DNA of 64,000 bases from Cyanophora paradoxa (Eukaryota; Glaucocystophyceae; Cyanophorales; Cyanophoraceae), in the NCBI GenBank assembly GCA_004431415.1, contig QPMI01000477.1, forward strand, positions 186,001-250,000. The letters are read 5' to 3'. Below the pieces are notes generated by a model. That model saw only the letters and a program-made list of their open reading frames with translations. It was not told the DNA's origin and searched no databases. This document shows, in pieces, positions 48,053 through 56,869 of this stretch. Both the position numbers and the translations under genes were made by a program. The first letter of the stretch is position 1. Each line of letters opens with the position of its first letter.

Positions 48053-51000
48053 CTACCCTTCAAGCTCCTCATCGTAGACGACGCTGCTGCTGACGTCCAC
48101 GCCGCGGAGCCCGCTCCCGATGCGCGGCCCGGGGCCCTCGCCCGTCCCCGGGCGCGACCGCGGCGCCGCCGTCGTCGGGCGCGCGGGCCGCCGCGAGCCG
48201 CCGGAGGCGGAGTGGGGGAGGGCGGCGGGGCGGCCGGTGGAGAAGCCGCCGTCGCCGTCGTCCTCCTCCTCCACGTCGCCCTCCTCGTCCCCGAAGTCCG
48301 GCGCCGGGTGGGCCCCCGGGGAGCCCATCTCCAGCGCCTCCCGCCACCGATCCGTGCTCGCGAAGAACGCTGCGCCGAAAATGATCGGATGGGCGATTGA
48401 AGTTGCGGGGTGGGGGGGTGGGAGGGGGGTACCGCTGCCGGCCGCGGCGACATCGACCAGGGCGGGCCCGTGCGGGTCCGGTCCCCCCGCTGCGAGCTCC
48501 GCGTACGCGCCCGCGTACGGCTCCTCCATGGGGGGGTAGTCCCCCGGCCCCGGCGAGTAGTCGTCCTGCGCGGGGGTGTACCCGTCCGTCGCCTCCTCCT
48601 CGTCCTCGCCGTCCTCCTCCTCCCCCTCCGCGTCGATGGTCGCGAGCGGCAGGGGGGGTACGACGACCGGCCGGGGCGGCTCCCGCCGCCTCTGCGACTC
48701 CGGCAGCTGCGGGCAGGCGTAAGCGTGGGCGGGGGAGGAAAGGGGCGCCGCCGGGAGCCGAGGCCGCACCGAGAAGTCGATGGTCTCGCTGAGCTCGCTC
48801 CGCGCCGTGCCCGACTCGCTGTACCGCGCCGTACCCCCGCCGCCGCCGCCCATCGCCGAGGCCGGCCGCGGGGGCGGCGGCCTCCTCCCCCCCGCCGCCT
48901 CCACGTACCTGCGCCCCCCGCGTCAGCTCGACATGTACCCCGGCCGCGCCGCGCCTGCCGGGGGCACCGGTCGAGCTCGGAGGCGAGCTCTGCCTCGCGG
49001 TCGCGGCGGTCGGCGAGCTCGCGCTGCAGCAGCGCCACCGCCTCCTCCAGGTCCCGGCACCGCTCCCGCGCCGCCCGCGCGTCCGCCTCCAGGCCCTCCC
49101 CCGTCACCTCCGTCTGCGCCCCGCACTCCACCGGCGCCCTGCGCCCCCTTCAGAGGCGGAGGCGGAGGAGGGGGCGAGGGGGGCGGGGTCACCGCTGCCA
49201 GCCGCCGGAGGGGTCCGCCGCCAGCCTCGAACCCGAGTGGCTCGCCCGCAGCAGCCGCGCCTGCGAGACCCGCACCTGCGCCCCCGCTTCAGCGGCGCGG
49301 GCGCGGGGGGAATAGCTGCGCGGGGGTGTGCCGCGCCTCGTCCCGCAGCCGCTCCGCCTCGCGCTCGCGCCGCGCTGCGCCGGGACCCGGGCGTGAGCCG
49401 GGCGGACGTGCGCGGCGGGGGCGGGGGTGGGGAGGTGCCAGGGCGGACCGGCGGCGGCGGCCTCGTGCGCGGCGGCGCTCTGGAGGCGGGCGGCTTCGTC
49501 CCGCGTCCGCCGCAGCTCCTCCTACGCGGGCAGAGGCGCGTCAAACGGGCGGAGAAGGGGCGGGGGGCGGCCGGGGCGGACCTGGCCGCGGGCGTGCTCG
49601 GCGCGGAGGAGGAGCAGCTCCTCCTGCAGCCGCGCGAAGTCCCCGTGGATCTCCAGCCTGCCCCTCGGCTTAGGGAGGAGGGGGAGGGGGAGGGGGTAGG
49701 GGGGATAGGGCGGCTCGCCTCAGCGAGTCCCGGGGGAGGTACAGCGCCGTCTCGTACTCCGCCTTGATCTGGGGGAGGGAGAGTCGGCGGGGGAGGGAGT
49801 TCCGGGCGGTACGGGGTGAGATACCTTAGCGAGGAGCCCCGCGTGCATCGGCTCCCGCGCGATCACTTCCTCGAAGAACTGCCTGTGCACCTGCGGGCCG
49901 GGGGGTACGGCGTTCGATTTCGTCGTCGCGCAATCCCATACCCCCGCGCACCGCGAGGCGATCGCGGAGGGATCCGTCCTCGATGCTCGAGAGCCGCTCC
50001 GCGAGCTCCAGCTCCAGCTGCAGTGGGGGTACAGCGTCGCTCGTCGACCAAGGGGGAGAAAGGCAAGGGGGATACCTGGACGGCCTGGGACTTGAAGCTG
50101 GCGTGGGCGGCCTGGCGGGAGGCAGCGGCGGCGCCGGGCCCCGACGTGGCCGGCGCGGAGGAGGCGGAGGGGAGGGTGCCGGCCGCGGCGCCGCCGCCGG
50201 CCGCCGCCGCGCCGAGCGAGCTGCGCTTGCGGCTGCCCGCGCGGAGGGGCGGGTCGTCCACCACGGTGTAGAAGCGGCCCATCGCCACCCGCGGGCTCCC
50301 TGCGCCGCCCGTTGAGGCTGGGCAGGGCCGGCCGAGGGGCGGCGGGGGTTGGGGTGGATGGCGCGCACCGGCGTCGAAGCCGTAGTGGTCGCCCGGGGAG
50401 GGCGCGGCGCGGTCGTGGGCGAGCGTGGCGACGTCGACGGGGTGCGAGAAGTTGTAGAGGGCCGAGACGGGGGTGCGGCGGCCCTTCGTGGCCGTGCCCG
50501 GCCGCAGCGCGTGCGTCGCCGCCGGCGACAGCGGCACCGGCGCCACTAGCGGCACCGGCCTGCACGGAAGGCGGCTCGGGCGGCGCGACCAGCGGACCGG
50601 CGGGGCCGGGGCCCGCACCGGTAGGCGGCCGACTGCGGGCGCGGGATGGCGCGGAGGGCGTTGCCCGGCAGGCCGCCGTTCGTCGCCGTGTACGCGTTGT
50701 TCGTGTACGTAGCGCCGGCGTACCCCGCCGTCGCGGACTGCGGCCGGCCCGTCTTGTGCGGCCTCGCCACCGGCTGCACCTGCGCCGGCGCGTCTGAGCC
50801 CGACGGCGAGCGCCGCGGGGAGGCGCCGGAGCATACGGTCGGAGGCTGCACGAGTTCGGGAGATCTGAGCCGCAGAAAAGCGTTGTGCCTCACGCCAGAC
50901 AGGGACGACGGCGGGGCGCTGGGGACGGGGGCGTCGGCCTGCGATCGCAGGTCGCAGCGTCAGCAGTAGGACTGAAGGTCCGCTAGCTAGAGGCTGGACC

Positions 51001-51098
51001 TTGCCGCCCTGGACCACGAGAGCCTGCAGATCAACGGGAGAAGGCCCCGTGGGGCGCACTGGGGCGCTCCCAGGCCGGCGGTAGGGCCCCGCCTGCAT
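48053..51098 (-). CDS. Acidic coiled-coil protein with TSNAXIP1-N-like segment
   Basis: ATG at 51098 (MQAGPYRRPGSAPVRP); exon 1 ends GGK, next exon starts ADAPVPSAPPS. Then 'RRTPVSALYNFSHPVDVATL' and 'VAMGRFYTVVDDPPLRAGSR'. Helical exons follow: 'ELELAERLSSIEDGSLRDRL', 'HRQFFEEVIAREPMHAGLLA', 'IKAEYETALYLPR', 'LEIHGDFARLQEELLLLRAE' and further heptad-type exons to 'AVALLQRELADRRDREAELA'. The 'FEEVIAREP...LL...IKAEYE' pattern resembles the TSNAXIP1 N-terminal domain found in cilium-associated coiled-coil proteins; this is a by-eye match. The C-terminal half is Pro- and Glu/Asp-rich (EGEEEDGEDEEEATDGYTP) and ends EELEG at 48053. It is divergent with VIPP1 (361 bases between ATGs). A structural or ciliary role is only an inference. 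Confidence 0.6.
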
Positions 51099-51459
51099 CG
51101 TTGATCCGCGGAACGGCTAGGGAGCGGCGCCCAAATGCTGCCGAAGCAGCTATCACGGTGCCAGAAGTCCCTCCGTCGCAGATGCGGGCCAGGCTTGAAC
51201 GAGAAGAGCTGCCCGCGAGGCGCCGCTCCAAAACGCGTGGGCAGCACCTGGCGAGTCCGCTGCGGATTTGGCTAAGTCCAGAGACGCGCTAGTGCGCAAT
51301 GGGACGCTGGGAGCCGGGAATGGAGACGCTGCTATTTTTTGGTCGTGTACCCCTCTAGCTTCGGCAGAACTCGTTCGTGGTGCGCCGAGCCGCTCGCAGA
51401 GGGCGCCTGCCGATCTCCTGAAGGTCCTGATCGCCTGCGCGCCTCGCCCTGCCCCGCAG
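51099..51459. promoter_or_regulatory. Divergent promoter region of coiled-coil gene and VIPP1
   Basis: 361 bases between head-to-head ATGs. 'gccccgcag' directly precedes the VIPP1 ATG and looks like a 3' splice site, so VIPP1 could have a non-coding first exon here. Confidence 0.4.
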
Positions 51460-52775
51460 ATGGAGGCCTTCGTCAGCGCTTCGCCCATCATTCGCCCGCG
51501 GGCCTGCGGCGCCCCGGCGGCAGTTCATGGGTTCAGCACTGCTTCCTCTTCGAGCTCCGCGCCGGCCCCGCGCGCCCAGCGGCGCGCCGACGCCCAGGCG
51601 TCGCTGGCGGCTTCCAAGAAGTCTCTCGTAGCCGGCTCGACCGCGGGCCGCACCTTCTTCGGCAGCCACGGCGTTGAGCAGCTCAACGGGAGCCCTGTGG
51701 CGTTCGAATCAGCCCCGGGCGCGCTCGTTATTCAGGCCAACCTCGTTGATCGATTCTTCCGGGTCGCGCGCGCCACCGTCAACCAGATTATTACAAAGGC
51801 GGAGGACCCCGAGAAGATGCTGGAACAGGCCGTGAACGAGATGCAGGACGACCTCATCAAAGTCCGGAAGGCGGCAGCGGAGGTGATTGCTGGCCAGAAG
51901 CAGACGGAGCGCCAGCTGCTGCAGGCGGAGAAGAACGCGCAGGAGTGGCTCAACCGCGCCCAGGTGCGTTTCTCAGCCCCGCGCGCACACCCCTCCCGCC
52001 GGAAAGCGCGCCTCGTATGACTGCACGTGCAGGTCGCTGTGAAGGCGGACAACGACGAGCTCGCGAAGGAGGCGCTGAAGCGGAAGAAGACGCAGGAGGA
52101 GCTCGCGGCGAGCCTGCGGGGGCAGCTGCAGCAGCAGCAGCAGGTCGCCGACCAGCTGAAGACGAACATGCAGACGCTCGAGGCCAAGCTCGCCGACGTG
52201 CGCGCCGCGCACGCCCCGCGCCGCGCCGCTCTTTCTCGCCTCCCTTCCTTTTCGAGCCGCGGCGCGCAGGCGAAGACGAAGAAGGACATGTACATCGCGC
52301 GGGCGCGCTCGGCGCAGACGCAGCAGAAGGTGAACGAGATGCTGGGGAGCGTGAGCTCGACGGGCGCGCTGCAGGCCTTCGAGCGCATGGAGGAGAAGGT
52401 CATCAAGATGGAGGCCGCCGTCGAGGCCGAGTCCCAGCTCTCCATCGACAGGTCCCTTTCCTTTCCCCTCCTTTCCTTCCCTCCTTCTTCTTCTTCTTCT
52501 GAGGCCCGCGGCAGCCTGGAGAAGCAGTTCCAGCAGCTCGAGTCCGGCACCACCGACGAGGATCTGATGAAGCTCAAGGGAGAGATGGGTGCGCCGGGCC
52601 ACCAGCCCCTTCCCGGCCCCTCACTCGCCCCGCACCCCGCTGAGCCGGCGCGCCCGCCCTCGGCGCAGGCATGCTCCCCGGTAACGTGGCGCCGAAGCAG
52701 CTGCCGCGGTCCGACGTGCCGCAGGACGCCCTTGACGTCGAGGTGCGGCGCATGAAGGAGGACCTCGGCAAGTGA
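51460..52775 (+). CDS. VIPP1: VIPP1/IM30 (PspA family), plastid-targeted
   Basis: ESCRT-III-related membrane-remodelling protein needed for thylakoid and plastid envelope upkeep. Five exons: 51460-51963, 52033-52197, 52270-52451, 52515-52588, 52669-52775, all GT-AG. Residues 1-75 or so form a Ser/Ala/Arg-rich extension (MEAFVSASPIIRPRACGAP) with few acidic residues, as expected for a plastid transit sequence. The mature protein begins near 'NLVDRFFRVARATVNQIITK' (amphipathic helix 0), then 'EDPEKMLEQAVNEMQDDLIK', the PspA signature, 'KNAQEWLNRAQ', and long helices 'RKKTQEELAASLRGQLQQQQ' and 'FERMEEKVIKMEAAVEAESQ'. It ends 'VEVRRMKEDLGK'. The C-terminal extra helix typical of many VIPP1 proteins is short or absent. 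The assignment is strong. Confidence 0.92.
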
Positions 52776-53086
52776 CCGCCCCCCGGGTCAGGCGGCGCCC
52801 GCCCGCCTGCTCCGCCTTTGATTTGAAGAGTTTGATTTGCTTCAGCCCGCGCGGGGCTGCGCGTGATATCCGTCCATGCATCCGTAGCTCTAGCTCCAGG
52901 CGCCTCAGACCCGTTGGCGCGCTGAGCGTGTATTTCGAAGTGATTTGCAGATCTAGAGAAGCTTGCAGGAAGGTGGAGCCGCCAACTTGGGCATGACGGG
53001 AGCCCGGGCTAGGGGGGCACGACTTTATCTGAGAAGCGTGGGGGCGGCGGGGTCTGGGGCCCGGAGGTGCGCGGCGGGAGAGGGAA

Positions 53087-53118
<32 letters not shown>

Positions 53119-53817
53119 CGGGCGGAAGGGGGGGGGGGGGCGGGGGGGGGGGGGGGGGGCATGGCGCGCGCAAGCAGCTGCTGTATACGTACTGGTTGAA
53201 TTACAAATGCCAATGCCCCCGGCCCGCGCCCGGCGGCCGGCCGGCTGGCACTGCTGCTGCATGTGCAGGCATTCAAATTTAAAGTTCGCATGTATATACG
53301 CACATGCACGTGCGCCCGGCCGGCGGCTGATCCGAGCCGCGGGCGCCGAGCCGGGCGGGGCCAAGCTGGGTTTCGGGCTGTTCTGGGTCCGACGGTCGGG
53401 GCGAGCCTCCGGGTCCGGCCCTCCTGCTTTTCCCCGCCTCTTCCTCTAAATCTAAAATCTCCTCTAAATCGCTCTGAATCTCCCGCGGCAGCCCGGCCGA
53501 TCGCTCTATAAATCTCCCGCGGCAGCCCGCCGGGCCGGCCCTGCCTTCGATCCCCCCGGCCCGATCCCCCCGGGCCGGCCCTCAATCCCCCTGGGAGCTC
53601 AAGCTGCATGTAGCGGCCCCCGCTTATATATTCATTGATGATTTAATTCTTCACTCGAGGTGTTTAGATTTTTAGACGTACTCCCCCTCTGGCTAGCTAG
53701 CCTAGTATATAGGATATTCTCAATATATATATCTTCCTCGGCTTCCCTTTCCTCTCGAGCTCGATCGACGAGATGTAGAACGCGCCATCAGCGCGCAGCT
53801 GCGCCCTGCGCGAAAAG
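52776..53817. other. Intergenic region with very long G-runs
   Basis: No coding exons seen. Contains the G-runs at 53087-53159 and CG-rich palindromic tracts (53520-53600: repeated 'ccccgggccggccc'). AT-rich DNA follows up to the RDR start. Confidence 0.5.
53087..53159 (+). repeat. Poly-G tract
   Basis: 32 consecutive G (53087-53118), then 13 G (53128-53140), then 18 G (53142-53159), with only a few other bases between. It could fold as G-quadruplex; run lengths may be affected by sequencing or assembly error. Confidence 0.85.
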
Positions 53818-56447
53818 ATGGTGCGCGCGCATGCGCGCACTCGAATTTCGCGCATTCACTAATTAATATTTCGCGCAGGCCGATCCAGGAACGGGCGAGC
53901 TGAATTTCGCCGAGCTTCATATTGGGGGCCTGCATCGTTCCACCACCGCACAGCAAATCGGAGAGGCCGTCTTGCGAGCCTTTCCTTTCGCGCGCCTCCG
54001 CAAAGTCGATCTGAACAACAACAAATTTTTCGCGTTCTTGATTGTCTCGCCGAGGACGGCCGCGGACCTGATGATCGGCAAGGCTCTGAGCATCAACGGC
54101 CGCACCATCACTATTAGGCCATCCAATCGAAGCCGCCCTCCGTTCTTCATTGACGACGATGAGCCGGAAGGCGAGTTCCGCGTCGCTCAGATTGCCGCGG
54201 GGTTCTACGACTCTCCCGACGGCTTCACCGCGCGATTCACGCTGCCGACGGAGGGCGCAGCCATCTCAGCGACCGTGAGGCTGCGCGGACAGAAATTAAA
54301 GCGCGGCGTTACTTTCGAAGGCTTTATGCCAGCCGGAAGCCTCTCCGGTCCAGGCCGCAAGCAGCGGACAGCGTTTCGGATGACCGCAACGTTCAAGGAT
54401 CTTATGGAGGTCTCCCTGGACAGCAGCTCCGCCGCCGTGTATTGGCTCCTCCACCGGCCTCCGCGCTTCTTCCGTCACCAGCCGGCATTATCCGCGTTGT
54501 TCGAGGGCATTTCGGGATTCAATTTAAATCATAACTGGAGTACATGGAGACCGGATGAGGAGAACGGCGCATGGTTTCGGACGGTCAACCCCTGGCTCAG
54601 CGCTGAACTTCAGGAATCCTATCTCGATTTCGACGACACGATTTGTGAGATCGACCCGTGGGCGACGGTCACCCGCGCGCAGGGGCCGCAGCTCCCTCTC
54701 GGCTTGTCCCTTGCCTGGCGCATAGGATTCTCAACGCCTTCCGAGGCGACAGCCTTCTTCAATCTCGTTCAGCGGGCTGTCCGCGACGTCTGCACCGCCC
54801 CGATGGCCGTTCCCGTCTCGAACTCGCCGCTCGCTCCGCGGATGACGAGCGGCTCCTTCATAGCGTCCTTCCACCGGCACGTCAGCGAGCACCGAGTGCC
54901 GTTCCGGACCGCCGTCGAGCTGCAGCGCCTCGTGACGGCGGGTCGGGTTGCTTTCGAGGGGATCTCGCGCTCGGCCTGGAGGGCCCTCGCCCTTCGCGAC
55001 GCCGACTCCGCTGCTCGCGCGCTCGTCCGCCTCTTCGGCACCGGTTATCCAATCTACTCGAAAGACTTCGGTGCGATTAACGCAAAATAAAGAGCTCGAT
55101 CTAGAGCTCGAAATTAAACGCAAACATAACGTGATAATTATGTAATTCTATTTAATGATGGGCATGCGCAATCAGAACAAAACTTCTTGGAAGCCCTGCG
55201 CGATGTCCAAGTTGCCAATGTCAGAACTCCAGTTGCTCCTGAGAGGGTGGAGGCGAGCCTACATCCGTTCGAATTCGTATTGCTGGCCTGATCATGCTCA
55301 TAATGTAATTATTTGATCCGCGCACCTGCAGGTCTGTCGGGTGCTCGTGACGCCTCTGCGTATCCTCGTTCTTGGCTTCGAACAAGAGGTCCGAACTATT
55401 TACTTTTGCCTGAATATTAATTCAACACATCAAAGCTTAAGAGACTGCGCGCGCCCAGGTCGGGAACCGAGTCGTTCGGTACTTTCGGGAGCGCAACGCC
55501 GAGGACTGCCTTGTTCGCGTTCAATTTGCAGACGAGCGCGGTAATAAGCTTCTCGGAAGCGCGGGTACGATTCTGGTACTCTAAAATTGCTGTCGCCCCA
55601 CGTACACATGCGCATGCACATGTTGATCGCGAGGGTGTAGAGATCATGATGGGGGACGTCTACGATCGCGTCAGAACCGTGATGACGCGCGGCCTGGAAG
55701 TGGCAGGGCGCAATTACCGATTCCTTGCCTTCAGGTGCGCATGCGATGCGCGGTGATGTCGATGTCGATCACGAGGCAAATTATATATATTATAATGAAG
55801 TGCTAATACTGAGCTTCTCGATCAGCTCTTCTCAAGTGAAAGAGCACGCGTGCTGGTTCATGCATGAGGATCCTTTGCGGCGCCTTACTGTACAGACGGT
55901 GTGGGACGCGATGGGGGATTTCTCTTCTGTGACTGTGATCGCCAAGTGCGCCCGCATCGATACACTTATATAATTATATTTGATTTCGAAGCTAACAGCT
56001 GGCTTATAATTAGGCACGCCGCGCGAATGGGCCAGTGCTTTTCCACGACCATCCCGTGCTCTCGGAAGCTGGCCCGTACTGAATTCAGGGAGATTCCCGA
56101 TGTGAACCGCAACGGGTACTGTTTCTCGGATGGCGTCGGCCGAGTCTCCCCTTCCTTTGCCGAGGAAGTGAGTCTACATGTCTTAATTAGCTTTGAATTC
56201 GAGACGCACGTGCCGGAATTAATTGCACAGCGCAGATGTTCAGTCGGTTCCGCCCGGAAAATGGAGGCGATCGCGAGCGTGATCGTGAGGAGTGCGTCCC
56301 CTCTGCATTTCAAATTCGCTTTTCCGGCTACAAGGTCGGTCATGATCGATTCTAAACGATGATAAAATAACTACTAACGACTTGCTTTGCAAGGGCGTCG
56401 TATCGGTTGACCCCCGGCTCGAGCGAACACTGGGAGCCAGAAATTAA
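53818..56447 (+). CDS. RDR: Eukaryotic RNA-dependent RNA polymerase (RDR), N-terminal portion only
   Basis: RDRs make double-stranded RNA for small-RNA silencing. Exons by frame: 53818-53820 (ATG alone; tentative), 53879-55070, 55176-55246, 55332-55388, 55459-55564, 55641-55734, 55826-55945, 56014-56167, 56236-56334, 56394-56447. The N-terminus is an RRM-like fold (ELHIGGLHRSTTAQQIGEAV; KVDLNNNKFFAFLIVSPRTA). Then RDR hallmarks: 'HRVPFRTAVELQRLVTAGRV', 'VCRVLVTPLRILVLGFEQE', 'GNRVVRYFRERNAEDCLVRV', 'VYDRVRTVMTRGLEVAGRNY', 'SSSQVKEHACWFM', 'AARMGQCFSTT', 'IPDVNRNGYCFSDGVGRVSP', 'PSAFQIRFSGYKG' and 'VVSVDPRLE'. The frame ends TAA at 56445-56447, well before the place where the catalytic DxDGD metal-binding motif should lie. 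No such motif or later RDR block is visible up to 64000. The last intron has a textbook branch site (ctactaac). Either a truncated gene, or the rest lies beyond satellite DNA. Confidence 0.85.
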
Positions 56448-56468
56448 GTTTACCATATGGTAAACTTA
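56445..56468. repeat. Perfect 24-bp palindrome at RDR break
   Basis: TAAGTTTACCAT followed by its exact reverse complement. The first three bases are the stop codon of the RDR frame. The 14-bp minisatellite starts a few dozen bases later and shares the word 'ggtaaa'. Confidence 0.9.
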
Positions 56469-56500
56469 GGGGGTGGTAAAGGTGTGCCGTTTGCGTTACC

Positions 56501-56615
56501 ACACGGTAAAGTCAGGGTGGTAAAGTCAGGGTGGTAAAGTTGGGGTGGTAAAGTTGGGGTGGTAAAGTTGGGGTGGTAAAGTTGGGGTGGTAAAGTCAGG
56601 GTGGTAAAGTCAGAG
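56501..56615 (+). repeat. 14-bp minisatellite
   Basis: About eight head-to-tail units of gggtggtaaagtca or gggtggtaaagttg, with outer units of the 'tca' type and inner ones of the 'ttg' type. Confidence 0.9.
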
Positions 56616-56869
56616 GGGTGAACTCGCAGCGTTACATCCCGGATCCCGCTGCTTTCCCATATCCATGCCAGCGCTGGTTTTCCGTGCATGCTGATATTAC
56701 ATGCATTTTACAACTTCCTCTCTATAGCTAGCTATAGCTACTGCAGAGCTAGCTATAGCTCGCGACGCATCGCTGCAGCGCCTGTAGCTAGCAAAAGGCA
56801 CGACACACAGCTGGACCTGTACATGTGGGTTTGCAAAGGCAATGGCCATGGTCCGATCGACGGTCAGCA

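Noticed and set aside
56450-56689. Open frame on minus with Thr-Leu-Pro/Tyr-His-Pro repeats
   Set aside because: It is the translation of the 14-bp minisatellite; no splice or start context.
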